From positions 34,267,501 through 34,331,500 of the forward strand of contig NC_086183.1 in assembly GCF_023053635.1 (NCBI RefSeq): a stretch of DNA of 64,000 bases, given 5' to 3'. The notes under the pieces are model-generated. The model was not told the DNA's origin, did no database searches, and saw only the letters and a program-made list of their open reading frames with translations. Each line of letters starts with the position of its first letter. The first letter of the stretch is position 1. The position numbers and the translations under genes are program-made. Below, piece after piece: positions 10,820-22,915 of this stretch. The stretch is from Elgaria multicarinata webbii (lineage: Eukaryota > Chordata > Lepidosauria > Squamata > Anguidae).

Positions 10820-13084
10820 CACAAGACTCAGCAGAGTCGGAGCGGAACTTTACCGGTGACCCCTAGCCGAGACGGCAGAACGAGATCTGAGTTTTTCATT
10901 GCAATTTCTCAGCTGTGTATTGATTGATGGATCGATTTGATTTGTACTCTGTCTTTCTGTCAACAAAAATGGCATTCAAGACAACTATGTGGCTGAAATG
11001 GTATATATTTTCAATTCACATCTGTTTTTATACATAGAATAAAGTAAATGTATTGTGTATAGGGTGACGGGGCATTGCCCCCCCCCCCTAAATTTTCTCT
11101 GCCGCCCTATTTTTTATTTTTATTTTTTTACAAGCAAATAATGAAAGAACAGTTTACAATTTTGTCTTTAAAAGGCCTGCAAACCAGATGAAGGGTCCCC
11201 AAACTTTTAGGCTGGCTATGGGCCTGTGTATGTATATTGGGCCTCTGTTTTTGGTTGGATTCATTTTGAGAAGATCTGTCTTGTGTTTTGGAATTGGACC
11301 TGTGCTCTTTCTGCACATTGCCTTGCTTTCAGTAGAAAGCAAACTCGAACTCAAGCCACTCATTCCCCGGTCCTTTAAACTGCAAGCAGGGCATTCGTCC
11401 CTGCAGTTTAAAAGATTGGTGAGGGGGAGCGATCACTCAAGCACAAGAACAGGCAGAAGCAGATGTAAGCGCGAAGCAGCCTTTTGGGATGCAGTGGCAG
11501 ACCGGAAACGGATGTGGCACGTAGCTATGTGGGCTAATAGCCACAGATAGATGGACCTCTTTTCCTTTACCAATGTGTCAAAACCATCTTAGCAAGAGTC
11601 CAACCACATCTTGTGGTAGCAACTTCCATAAATGAGTTTCGTGCGGCATGAAGAGCGACTTTCTCTTCCCGGTCCTGAGTTCCCTGTGAGTCAATTTCAT
11701 TAGATGACCTCTGAATGAAGTTTGTTGTGCTTAGACTGGGAGAAAAACAACTCTCTGGCCATATGCTCCATGGCCTTTGCTCCTCCAGAGTGGAGAGACC
11801 CAGCCACAGAATGCTGAAAATCAGCGCAGCTGCTAGGAGGGTTGTGGGGTCTTGCTTAGCGGAGGAAGGGATCCTGCGGATGGGGACCAGGGAGCAGGGG
11901 TTGGCTGGCAGGGAGGGCTGGATTCCGGGTACTGATCATTTAAATTAACTGACTTAATTCCTGGTCAATACATACGGGGTGGTGGTGGTAGCCATTTGAG
12001 GAGGGGGTAGCAGGCCAGCCCCTCTACCACTCCCTAAAAGGAACAGCTGGCATGGTGGCATGCATGGCCTCTACTCAGGCAACATATGTGTGAACATGCA
12101 CAGAGTGTCCTTGTTAGGGTTCTGGATTTGGCCCAAGAGTTGGTAGTTGCTGATCCGTGACCTTCATCTTTGGCTACAGGCCTTTCGTAGAGAGAGATTT
12201 GTGTCTCTGCATACGCACATAACCTTTCAATATTTTGATGTGCATGCCTGTGTGAGCATATGTGCGAGTGATAATGCACATATTCTTGGGTGTCACTGTC
12301 TATGTGTTTCGTTCCAGACGCAATGCACTCCAATATGGCTGAATGTGTCACCTTGTGAGCATGGAAGCACATATGTCAGCCGACTGCGTGAGTAACTCTG
12401 TGTGTGTGTGTGTGTGTGTGAACGCGGGACTGCATGCATGTAAATAAAAGCCATTGTAACAGCTGCTGCGTATAAGCCTCATGGCTGCTTGTGCAGGATT
12501 GGGATTGTGCAAACGTGCACAACAACTGGAGATTGTGGGGCTGGGTGGTTTAGTTGCCTTTTGCGTGTGCGTGCGCCTGTATGCACATGTGTTGCAGAAA
12601 TGGAGTTGCATTATCTGGGTGAGTGTGTCAGGAATTGGAAGCCGGGGACCACTTGTGTGTGAAAGGTGAGGGCAGCGCACCAGGAGCAGCAGCGCATTCC
12701 CGCATTGCGTGCCAGAAGGAGCCACTAGCAGTGGCGGCCCATCCCTTCTCAGCTGTGGGTTCTGGCCTCCGTCCAGGGGGATCTGGCACACGGCCTCAGT
12801 AAATAACAACAGCCAGAATTGGAAGCCGAAACTTGTTGCTAAGAGACAGATGTTTTGCTCCTGCAAAACTGGGGCCTCCAGTCCGGGCCGAGGAGCCTGG
12901 GAACCGGAACAGAGGGAAGAGGAAGGGAACTGGGATTCCTGGGATTGGGATGCAGGGCGCGGGGGGGGGGGAAGCGGAGGGGAACTGGGTCTTGTAGCTA
13001 GCAGGAATCTTAGGAAGGGACTACAGGCGAATGAGCAACGGGGCCTCCTCCTCCCCAGTTCTCTAAGTGCCCCACTCCGATCCA
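10820..13084. other. Intergenic, no gene seen
   Basis: Mostly unique-looking DNA with no supportable exon. A C-run lies near 11080 and a (GT)n tract at about 12401-12420. The open frames here lack recognisable domains. Confidence 0.45.
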
Positions 13085-13702
13085 GTCCAGGTCCGGGCCT
13101 GATTCAAAGTGCTGGTATTAACATTCAAAGCCCTAAACGGCTTGAGGCCAGGTTATTTGAAGGAAACCTCCTCCCATATGTGCCTGCCCGGACCTTAAGA
13201 TCATCCACAGGGGCCCTTCTCCGTGAGCCCCTGCCGAAGGAAGTGAGGCAGGTGGCTACTAGGAGCAGGGCCTTCTCCGCTGTGGCACCCCGGCTGTGGA
13301 ATGAGCTCCCCAGAGAGGTCTGCCTGGCGCCTACACTGTACTCCTTTTGTCGTCAGCTGAAGACCTTTTTATTTTCTCAGCATTTTAACACTTAATTTGA
13401 CTTAAATTTAAACTTTGCTGTTTTAATTCCATATTATAACCTATATCAATTTTTGCTGTGTGGTTTTAATCCTGGTTGTGCTTTATATATTGTATTTTGT
13501 ATTCATGTTTTTAAATTGTTGGTTGTCTTTATGCTCTTCATGGTTTTATTTATTTATTTATTTATTGCATTTCTATACCGCCCAATAGCCAGAGATCTCT
13601 GGGCGGTTCACAAAAATTAAAACCATTCAAAGTATAAAACAACAGTATCATTTTAGTGAACCGCCCACAGAGCTTTGGCTATTGGGCGGTATAAAAATGT
13701 AA

Positions 13703-13737
<35 letters not shown>
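13085..13737 (+). mobile_element. L2-like LINE with nested inverted tail
   Basis: The frame at 13100-13395 encodes the LINE C-terminal signature (TRSRAFSAVAPRLWNELPRE ... LKTFLFSQHF). After AT-rich 3' sequence, a minus-strand tail of the same family (about 13547-13629) interrupts it. The plus-strand tail resumes (GTGAACCGCCCACAGAGC ... GGGCGGTATAAAAATG) and ends in (AAAT)n. Confidence 0.75.
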
Positions 13738-13738
<1 letters not shown>

Positions 13739-13749
13739 CTCAGCCTCCC

Positions 13750-13925
13750 TCAACAAGGTGTCCTCCAGATGTGTTGGATTACAACTCTCATATTCCCCAG
13801 TCAGCAATCATAGAATCATAGACTAGTAGAGTTGGAAGGGGCCTACAAGGCCATCTAGTCCAACCCCCTGCTCAATGCAGGAATCCACCTTAAAGCATCC
13901 CTGACAGATGCTTGTCCAGCTGCCT
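13750..13925 (-). mobile_element. Half MITE and CR1 3' fragment
   Basis: 13755-13805 has the MITE arm CCTCCAGATGTGTTGGATTA. 13806-13925 is a minus-strand CR1 end starting with CATAGAATCATAG. Confidence 0.75.
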
Positions 13926-15600
13926 CTGCTGGCTCAGAATGGTGGGTGTTGTGGTTCCAACACCTCTGGTGAGCAGCTAGATAAAGATGTCTGCCTTTGC
14001 TGGATGCTCCTTTTCTCTTTGCCCCCAGGTGTCGTTTGGCTCGTGTGCTTGCTCAGAAGCAAGCCCCACGAGACTCATTCCCAGGTGAGATTTCCCAGGA
14101 CTGCAACACAAACCTTGCAATTTATCCTTACAATGTGGTGGAAGTGAAAGGTCGGTCACTTTCCCTCTAATCTGTGCAAATGATTTTGAGTACAGAAGCC
14201 ATAACTGGCAGTTAATCCAGATTAATTGACCTAGGCTCTAAAGGTGGCGGCGGGGGGCGAGGAGGGGAACAGCCCCTTGAAGATCCAGCCACCTTTTGCC
14301 TGAAGATGTCTCTCTCGGTCCTGGTGGTAGGGATCTAAGGTTTGGGGAGAATTGCCTTTGATATTGACCATATCATTCTTATAGTAGTAGCCCATTCCCA
14401 GTGCTATTTATTTCCCAGTTGCAATCCTGATTTCGTCCATCCTTGCAACAACCCTGTGAGGCAGGCCATCTTGGCTCCCATTTTATATATGGAAGAACTG
14501 AGGCCAAGATGGAGGGAGTGCCTTTGCCTGCGGCCACTCAGTGAGATCATAGCAACAGAGGTGTAATTCTAATGGCAGCCTCCCAGGCCAGACATGCTGC
14601 CTACTGGTCCTGTGTGTGTGTGTGTGTGTGTGTTTTGCTTCATCAGCAAAGTATATTTAGAAAGGGAGGGGGAACCCAGGAAGCTGGCCCCTCCCCTTGC
14701 CAAGGGCTCGCCTGCCTGTTCCTGTTCCCCTGCCTCCTGGTCCAGCCCCTCCCAGCCACCCAAGCTGGGGCCCCCTGCAAGGCGTGTACCTGCTCCTAGT
14801 TAGCCAAGGGGTTCCAGGGAATGCCTGGCAGCCGAGATGCATTCCTTCCTGGGGCTGGCGGCTGGCTGCGCCTGCTCCCTCGCCTGGAAGTCCTGCTGCT
14901 TACATAAACACACTTTGCTGGAGGCCCCTTCAGTTCTCTGTTTGTTTGCGTGCCTGCTTAGGAGGCCCAGCCAGGTCGCTAAGGGGGTTGCATAGCAGGC
15001 CTCACCTACATATTTATGTACCCGCTATGATTCTCCTGCCTTCCTTCCGGCCTACCTCCTTGACCCACATTTCTGTGCCCCCCACTGCTCACCAGCGGTA
15101 CATGGCCTGTCCCTGAACCCTGTGTGAGGTGCCCCCACCCACCCACCCACCCCCTCCTCCTGCCGCCAACACCCTGCCTTCTCTGCCCCTCCTACAGTTC
15201 CCTGCTCCTTCGCCCCTCTTCCTGGACCCTTCCTCTCCTCTCCTCTCAAACACCTGCTGCGTTCTCCTCCGGGGCCTGTGTGGGGTCTCCTCCCCAACCC
15301 AGCCTGCCTTCAACATCCACGAAGCCCACCTATTTGGGATTCCAGATCTCCAGGCCAGAAGGTGTGACTGCTAAGCAAGCAGGAGGTTCTTGGGGCCCTG
15401 ACAGAAAGTGAAGATGGGTTATGTCGGAGCAGGGGCACATTCAGCAGTCTGACCTTTGCCTTGAACTGTTCTTAAAATCCAGTGCTATCTGGCACTGCAA
15501 GAATGAGGCATCTTTGTCCTGAGAGCAAAACACTAACAAATAAGTGTGTGTGTGTTGCTTCATCAGCAAAGTCTATTTAGAAAGGGAGGGGGAGTCCAGG
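13926..15600. other. Intergenic with a local duplication and MIR-like fragment
   Basis: A MIR-like fragment lies at about 14435-14560 (CAACCCTGTGAGGCAGGCCA). (GT)n plus TTGCTTCATCAGCAAAGT lies at 14610-14680 and is repeated at 15544-15601. No coding exon is supported. Confidence 0.5.
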
Positions 15601-15604
15601 AGAT

Positions 15605-15740
15605 GCCTTACCACCCTGCCCTTCAGCAAAAAAGGCTCCCAAACTGGCTTACAAATATCAGCAGGAAGGCTTACCATAAAAACAAAACAAAAAAGACATA
15701 GCACACAAGGAAAGGGGGTGGGGAGGGAGGAGGAAAAAGG
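15605..15740 (-). mobile_element. LINE tail fragment
   Basis: CAGCAAAAAAGGCTCCCAAA and GGCTTACAAATATCAGCAGG parallel the copy at 43955-44095 (CAGCCAAAAAAGGCTCTCAT). Confidence 0.5.
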
Positions 15741-16246
15741 CACTCTCTGGCAAACATGATCAGGCTGTGTCAGTCATCCTCCACTCCCACAAAAGTGCCC
15801 TCAGCTTGCCACGGAGCTCCATTTGTTTTCTCCCAGCGGCTCAGTGGGTTGTTGCTTTTCCAGCTGGATGTATGCGAAGCAATCACAAGTCTGCAGTTTT
15901 GCGTATGGTGAGATCTGCGTGAATCCACTCCACATGTGTTCTCAGCATGCTTGTTTGGGCATGTGAAAGGTAAGCCCCAGCAACACCATCTGGGCCCAGG
16001 GTGACCGTTGGGGAGAGCACGTGGTTGTCTTTCAGCCTGTGGCTTGTTCGTAATGTGTCCATGTTGTTGCGGTGTTTGGGTTTGTGCGCCAGCACATATT
16101 GGGAAAGGGGTCCACTCTTCACACATTGGGAGGGGGCACCACTTTCTGGCTTTTTGAGCACCGCAGTGATTTTTTGATTATTATTATTATTTTCATAACC
16201 TGCCCTGAACACTTGGAGGAGAGAAATTCAATAGCAGTAGGGTACC

Positions 16247-16361
16247 CAGCCTGCTGCCCTCCAAATGTGTTTCAACTGCTACCCCCATCATTCCTGGCCT
16301 CAATGGCCTGTGCTGTCTGGGGGTGATGGGAATTGCAGTCCAACCCATCTGGGGGAGGCTG
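16247..16361. mobile_element. Palindromic hAT-type MITE with target duplication
   Basis: Starts CAGCCTGCTGCCCTCC and ends GGGGGAGGCTG. A 7 bp direct repeat GGGTACC flanks both sides (16240-16246, 16362-16368), close to the 8 bp expected for hAT. Confidence 0.7.
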
Positions 16362-16554
16362 GGGTACCTGATATGCAATGAATCTCCACCCTTGTCCCTT
16401 TCACTTACAGAGTATGCAGAGGTACCTGTGGCTGTTCTGGTCAGTTCCATCTTTCAGGCACACGCTTGTTCAAAACAAACCACGGAGCCTGAACGGCTGT
16501 TCTGCTCCATCCTCCCCACTCGCCACTGAATCTGACGTGTCTCTTACCCTAAAG

Positions 16555-16690
16555 ACTATCTGCCTCACAGCCTAACCTACCTCACCAGGTCCTGGTGAGG
16601 CTCAGATGGAGTGGGGGGCGGGGGAGAGCATGAACATCACCTTGAGTGTCTCAGAGGAAGAGTGGATTAAAAATGAAACAAGCAAACAGT
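16555..16690. repeat. MIR-like fragment
   Basis: CCTAACCTACCTCACCAGGT, then a GTGGATTAAAAATGAAACAA end. Worn and family unsure. Confidence 0.35.
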
Positions 16691-18814
16691 CACACGCACA
16701 CCCACTGATTCCTCCCCCCACGTCACGCGAGTTTGCTGCACCGGTTCACATTGACCTGTAGACCTTCTCTCTAGGTTTTTTTTTGGGGGGGGGGGAGTGT
16801 CATATGTGGCATTTGACAAAAGGCTCTGGGGTCGGCCTCATCCGAGGAGGCGGGCATGACCCGGGTCCTGGCTGACTGTCTACGCAGACGTGCGGCTCCC
16901 CAAAGGGCTGCCCATGACGGGGGGGGGGGGGGCGGAAGCAGCCCAGGTGCCGGCAGCGGTCCGCTCCAGCGAGAGGCGCAGGGTTATTTTGGGCTCCTGC
17001 GCTCCGGAACGAGCGAGTGGGGGGCTATTTATAGCATCCGGCGAGTAAAACTGGGAGGGGCTCAGCTGAGCCGCCAGAGAGCCCGCACCGAGGTGGGGAG
17101 GCCGGGCTGGGCCGCCTCGGGGACCCCTGGGAAAGGACCCCCCCTTGCCCAGCGATGGATAAGATGGCGGAGGGCCGGGGGGGGGGGGAAGGAAGCGACG
17201 GCTTCGTGCCAGGAGTCCGAGGGGGAGACCCCGGCCGGCTGCACCCGTGTGGCAACCCTGACCTCCCTGGCTCGGGGCCCCCTGCACGAGGCGGGCTGAA
17301 CGGCTCTTTGTGCCCGGCCGGAGAGAGGCCTCAGGCCGCCCCGAGCCAGGCGCCCTGGCCGCCTACGACCCCGCCTGAGCGCTGCCTGCTCCCAAACTCG
17401 GGGTACCTGCGCAGAGCCCCCCACCCCCGCCCCGCCCCGCCCCGCCCGGCTCGGATCCTCGAAAGCGTCCGTCCCTCCAGAAGGATGCGCTCTGCTCAGG
17501 AGAGAGGCCGCTTGCCTGCGCCAAACAGGGGGGCCTGCAGTGCGCGCTCGACGAGCAGGCTGTTCCACCCGCACAGCAGCTTGGATGTGAACCCGGGGTT
17601 TGGGGCGCGGGGGGGGGGGGGAAGGGGTAGGGCCTGATCCGCGCCCCAAGGAATCGGGCCAAGTTTTGCTCGTCCTCCGTGCGGTGCGGCCGCCTTGGGA
17701 GCCGCGCGGCTCTCGGTCGCCCTCTGGCGGCTGATCGCCAGCCGTGGATGAACCGGAGTGCTCGTCGCAGGCGGCCGGGCTCAGGGAGGTCGGGCGAGCC
17801 GTTCGCTTCCCTGTGCCCACAGCGGGCAGCCGGGTGCCCCGATGGGAAGCGCACGAGCAGGACGCGCGCCCAGTCCCGCCCCCCCCAGCTCACGCCCCCC
17901 CCCAGCAACTGGTACCCAGGGCCCCGGTGGCGGCTGGAGCTGGGCCGGAGCCTCCGTGAAGGGCGCTCCTGTTTCACCTGACGCACGAACAGCCCGGAGG
18001 GGGCAGCAAGGTTTGCAGAAGGACAAACGGGGCGGCGGCGGCGGCTTGAAGACAGGAGGGAATCCGAACCTGGGGACGAGGGGCCAGTTTCTACCCCCCC
18101 CATCCCTTCCCCTCTGGGGCTTCGAGACACCCCCGTGCGTGCTGCTGCTGCTGCTGCTGCTATTCGCAGGCACTCTGAGGCGCTGCAGGCCGCGATGCTC
18201 GGGCTTCCCATCACGGCCACCAGCGGAGGCACCAGCGGGACTCGGACCTCGGCGGGGCTGCGGAGCCATTCGGGGTCTCAGTCCGAACGCCAAAGGCGCC
18301 TGCCCGGTTGAGCTCGCTCACCCTCTTCGGGGGCGGTGGTTCAGCACCACGGAGCGCTCCGGGGCGGCCTGGCTGGTTCTGACTGAAGCCCCAAATGGGT
18401 TCACCGCCCCAGAGACGTCGGACACCGCGGCGCTGCCATAGCGGGGAGCTGAAGCCAGGAGGGCCCCCCCGCCCCCCCATGCCAGCTCGCTCAGCTGCCC
18501 CCGCTCGCGCCCTTTGCCGAGGAGGAGGCGAAGGCCGCGATCCGAAAGAGGCGTCGTGCCCGCGGCCACTCCCCCTCGGCCAGCTGGGCAGGGACCCAGG
18601 CGTCCGGGCGGGCGCCCCCCTCTGGAGCGCCGCCCGCCCCCTTGCCAGACGCGGCCCGTCTGCCCGTAACCACTGGGCCGCCCTGCCGTTCTGCCCCCTT
18701 GGCGGGGCGCGTCTGCGCGGCCGGCCGGGAATGTTCCAGGCCCTTCGGCCTCTGATTCAGCCCCGGCACTCAGTGCCGCCCGCGTCATCCCGGCCAGGCC
18801 GCGGGCTCCGGCAG

Positions 18815-18907
18815 CTATTAATAGCGCGCGCGGCTCTAAAAATAGCGCGGGGGGGCGCGCTGCGCAAGTCCCTCTTGCGCGCCGCGCGTCAGCCGCGCTA
18901 TTCATAG
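18815..18907. promoter_or_regulatory. MEF2-type site cluster
   Basis: CTATTAATAG (18815) and CTAAAAATAG (18836) both fit YTAWWWWTAR and start 21 bp apart, about two helical turns. CTATTCATAG follows at 18898. AT-rich decamers like these stand out in otherwise almost pure GC sequence. Confidence 0.5.
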
Positions 18908-19178
18908 CCCCGCGCCGGACGCGCGCCTCGCCCGGCACGGCAGGCGGCGGCTCGGCCGGGCTGCCCCGCTGCGGCCGCTGCAGTCGCTCCGCCGAGCTCC
19001 CTGGGCCGGAGGGACGGACGGACGGACGGAGGGAGAGAGGGAGGGAGGGCGGTAGCGACGCGGGGCAGCTCCCTGCGGCCGCGTGTCGGGCGGCGTGGAC
19101 GCGCGCGCGACTCTTCGAAGCCCCCGCCCGTTGGGCGGATTCACAAGTGACGCGGGGAACACGCCTCCTGGCCCGCGC

Positions 19179-19185
19179 TGAGTCA
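19179..19185. promoter_or_regulatory. AP-1 site
   Basis: TGAGTCA, the canonical FOS/JUN site, next to GTGACGCGG and CACGCGCG motifs at the right edge of the orphan island. Confidence 0.4.
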
Positions 19186-19464
19186 CGCGCGTGAGGCAAG
19201 CGCCCGGCTTCAGTCTTACGATGATGAATTTCACCCGGCGGTGACTGGAAGGTGAAAACAATGAACCCGAGCCACGTCAAGAACAGAGGAACCTCCGAGG
19301 GGAGAGGCACTGTACCGTGGGCTGCAGTCGCCGCCGGGGGCAGGGAACAGGGGAGGCGGGCCAGTGCGTCAGGGCCGGCCTGCAGCGGCTGGCTGGCTGG
19401 CGGCAAGAGCGCAGCAGCAGCTGAGGAGGCACGTGGCCTCTATGAGTGCTTCCGCACCAGCCTT

Positions 19465-19805
19465 CCCCAAAACTGTGCCCTCCAGATGTGTTGGATTACA
19501 ACCCCCATCATTCCCAGCCAGCATGGGCCATTCTCTCATAAGAATAGAAAAAGAGCCCTGAGGTTGGATCAGACCAAGGGCCCATCTCGTCCAGCGCCCT
19601 GTCCCATCGTGGCCTGACAGCTGCCAACCAGGGACTGACAGACAGAGCAGGACACGGTGCAACAGCACCCTCCCACCCATGTTCCCCAGCAACTGGAGCA
19701 CACAGGCTTACTGCCTCGGAGACTGGAGGTAGCACATAGCCGTCAGGCCTAGTAGCCATGGTTAGCCTTCTCCAGGAATTGATGGAACCTCCATAAACCG
19801 AAGCA
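19465..19805. repeat. Half MITE and type-A interspersed repeat
   Basis: 19470-19525 is a MITE arm. 19545-19800 is a repeat I call type A (GTTGGATCAGACCAAGGGCC ... CAACAGCACCCTCCCACCCA ... GGAGGTAGCACATAGCCGTC), seen again at 29640, 30910 and 36917. It is a common squamate repeat whose family name I cannot fix. Confidence 0.55.
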
Positions 19806-21880
19806 GTTTTCCTGACTTGCTGGGGACAAACAACTGGGCGAGGAAGACCCCCTCGGGAGATCCGCGAGCCTTTGGCTTTTCCTAACATGGCTTTGTCAAA
19901 TTCTATATTTTGTGCCGTCACCCAGATGATGGAACAGACGTGCTTTACACCTGTGGAGCCTGCCGCCAAGTTCACTGAACGTCTCCCAGGCAAAAGGGAA
20001 AGAGAATCAAAAGCCCAGGATCTGCCAGCTAGAGGGAGCCTTGAGGTGGTTTGTTCTGGCCTTTGTACTGCCATCTTTCTCCCTCCAGGTCCTCTTCCTC
20101 CTCTGAGAAGCGCGGTTTGTTTGTTTGTTTGTTTGTTTCCTGGAAGGAAGAAGAGTTCTCCACAAGGGCGCCAAGTTCCACAGGCGCTTTGGAGCAAGGA
20201 GGACCAGCAAGGGCGAAAAGCATCGCCAGCATGGAGACGCAGCAGTGTTCCGCTGGCCAGAGGTGCCATCTAGTGACACAGCAAGGAACTGCACACCATG
20301 TTTTGTTTTGTTTTGTTTTAAAAAACCAACCACATCTTTTGAGTATATGTTAAATAATATTCATTTTAAAATTATGTTCTGCTTTATAACTGAGGTGCAT
20401 GAAAAAAATCAGGACAGCTTAAATAAGTTAACAATATTAGTGACAAAAACTTTTTAAAAAAACAACAGCACCACTAAATAAATCCTAAAGTATGCAAACT
20501 TCACCATGGTTACTTATGCTAGAATAAATGTGTTAGTCTTTAAGGTGCCACAAGATTCGTTGTTGTTTTTGCAGCAAGTAGATGAACACGGCTACTCCTC
20601 TGGATCACTACACACCCACCCCGAAAATAGAACCTCGCACAGGAACATCTGATGTATGGAACTTAGAGCCTGGGCTGGTCTTGGTTGGGGTGCCGCCACT
20701 AAGAAGGCCCTGCTCTGGTCACCACCTATGTAACATGATGGTGAGGCAACCTGGAGAAGGACCTCAGATGGAGAACCTAACAGCCAGGCAGGTTAGTTCA
20801 TGGCACTTGACAGGGTCATGTTAGCGAAAGGCAGCCTGAACTTGCAGGGTAAAAGCAGACGTGCGGAGGGAAAGGCAACGGCAAGGCGGGCAGAATAGGC
20901 ACCAATGAGATCGTACTGATGCTGTGGTTCCCTCCCCTACGACTGTGCAGTGGTGGTGTCAGCCGGGTAAAACTTTGGGGTCAGAGGTCTAGGGGTTCTC
21001 ATGCAGTGCAGGACCCCCAAATGCAGCAGGGCTGGCTTAGCGATGCTCATGGCAATCTAAAGAGAGGGGTGGGTGGGTCCCAAGGTCTAGGTCCAGCTGC
21101 ACCAATGAGTCTTACCCTTGCTTTGATCCTGAAAGCGAGCTGGTATGTTCTCACAAGCTCTGGCTGGAGAAATGAAAAATAAAACACCAGTCAGAGCGGA
21201 CTTTGGAAAACAGTCTGCAGGGAGGTTGCTGGCCACTAGGTGGAGCCATTCATTTTTGGATCGGTCGGTGGGTGGCTGGGTGGGTGGGTGTGTTGTGTGT
21301 TTTCTGCCCTCGGTGACCACCCACTGCATTTTGCTCTTGAGCTGCGCACTGGAGTGATAAATCCCAGGACCTCCTTCCAATTTTGCAAACGATGCTGAGG
21401 TTGCGGCCTCTGGATCCTTCCACAAGATCCTGGGCGCGAATTGATGTCTTGTCTCCCACCCGGCAACTCCATTGGCTTTTGGAGCTGCGTGTGCCGTCAG
21501 ACAGGCCCTGGCTGGACTACACAGACAGGAAGGATACTGGAATCCAGCAATTAGCTGAGTCTGAGCAATTTCTGGGCCGGCGTGCTTTTTGCTGAGAGAC
21601 ATAACACAGCCTTTGCAGCTGCTGCTTTGGTTTCTGGGACATGGGCTGCTGGCTGTGGTGCATTTAACCCTCTGGATCCTCCTTTCTGTGTGAATCTGGA
21701 ATTCTCATTTTAACAGAGGCCGAGAGGCCTGAGGGTTTCTTTGCACAGCTAGCTTTCCCCCCTCCAATATTATTAGCTGAATTGGAAGAGAGTAATTCGA
21801 CCCATATTTCTGCTTTTAACTTCCCACAGTCCTGGTTGATACGAACCAGTCCACAAGGGATTCCCCCTCCCCCCCCCCTC
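19806..21880. other. Intergenic, no gene seen
   Basis: Holds a short repeat at 20510-20605 (TTAGTCTTTAAGGTGCCACA ... AACACGGCTACTCCTCTGG) that recurs near 49855. Otherwise mostly unique, with no supportable exon. Confidence 0.45.
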
Positions 21881-21884
21881 AATA

Positions 21885-22000
21885 ATGCATAGCTTAACTA
21901 TGGAACTCACTGCAACAAGACATGGCAATAGCCATGACCTTAGATGGCTTTAAAAGGCGGGTAAGAAATTTATTATTGTTATTGTTATTATGGGGATGAA
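21885..22000 (+). mobile_element. LINE 3' tail fragment
   Basis: TATGGAACTCACTGCAACAA ... GGCGGGTAAGAAATTTATTA with an imperfect TTATTG tail. Confidence 0.45.
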
Positions 22001-22267
22001 ACAATTTCATGAAGGACAAGGCTATGAATTGCTACTATTCAATGTGGCTATATATTACCCCCAGTATCTTTCCCAGTCACAAACTCACTGTCAGCAGGCA
22101 GGAACAGGCACAAGGAGATCAGGTGGAACGAAGCCCAAGTCATGAAAGAACTTCATCCTGGTGGGCTTTGGAAACTAATGACAGAGGTTCCATTTGGCTC
22201 AGTGTGGCTGCTATACCCATGTTGATGATGAATAAATACTCCCACCGCCATTCTACTACAGCTGCTG

Positions 22268-22323
22268 CTATTCCTCCTCCTCCTCCTCCTCCATCACCAC
22301 CGCCGCCACCACCATCACCATGA
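22268..22323. repeat. CTCCTC/CCACCG-type simple repeat
   Basis: Trinucleotide-rich tract (TCC then CACCGC variants). Confidence 0.8.
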
Positions 22324-22429
22324 ATTTAACCCTTGCTTGTAGGGTAAGCTTTGAGCCCCATTCCATCCCACCTCCCAACCTTTCATAGATGAAAAAACTG
22401 GGACACTTTTGGATTTGTCATAACACCCA

Positions 22430-22860
22430 GATTTCCCACACTAAGAATGCATGTTTATGCAGAAAGAAATCTCACTGAGTTCAAGGGGGTTTACACCTGT
22501 GGCAGTGCGCATGAGATTGCAAGTTAAGGATCACTTCTGGAGTGCTTCCTTTTTCCTTTCCAACATTGATAAATAATTGCGGGAAACTCATTCGTTTGTT
22601 GGACGTGGCTTTCACTTTCTTTGCAATATCCTGTTTTGTGCTGGAATATGAAACAGGTGAGTTAGTAAACTTTCTGTAACAGTGCCCTTAAAAAACAAGA
22701 ATGTAAGATTGTTTAATCTCACAATAGATCTGGCTGTATTGTCCTCGGATATTTTATTTTATTTATTTTATCCAGACATTTGTATCCTGCCCAAGGATCT
22801 CAGGGTGGCATACAGATAAAATATACAACCAATGTAAAACAATAAATATACATGGCAAAT
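22430..22860. repeat. Palindromic repeat piece and L2-like tail
   Basis: 22440-22510 carries the ATGCATGTTTATGCAG and TCTCACTGAGTTCAAGG phrases of the family at 7225. 22748-22860 is a minus-strand LINE tail (TATCCTGCCCAAGGATCTCA). Confidence 0.45.
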
Positions 22861-22915
22861 AGCCACCACTGAGAGAGATTCTGCAACATTTTCTCTCTGA
22901 CTAGGTGGTTACAAA

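Larger units (their letters stand above)
16800..19430. promoter_or_regulatory. Orphan CpG island with MEF2 and AP-1 sites
   Basis: A 2.6 kb GC-rich block. It holds perfect MEF2-type sites at 17025-17034, 18815-18824 and 18836-18845, a variant at 18898-18907, TGAGTCA at 19179-19185, several CGTCA/TGACG half-sites and repeated CCCCG boxes (about 17428-17448). No convincing coding exon is seen. It may be an activity-responsive enhancer or a promoter of a non-coding or distant gene. Confidence 0.55.

Noticed and set aside
12709-13395. 228-residue open frame as a gene
   Set aside because: The C-terminal half is the LINE ORF2 signature (FSAVAPRLWNELP); the first half has no recognisable domain.
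18731-18760. ATGTTCCAGGCC reading MFQA, as at the start of FOSB
   Set aside because: FOSB continues with GDYDS and a conserved serine-rich block. Here the next residues are LRPLIQP, so the four-residue match is chance.
17062-19406. Several long frames in the second CpG island
   Set aside because: High GC removes stop codons. Products are low-complexity and no splice-consistent gene emerges.
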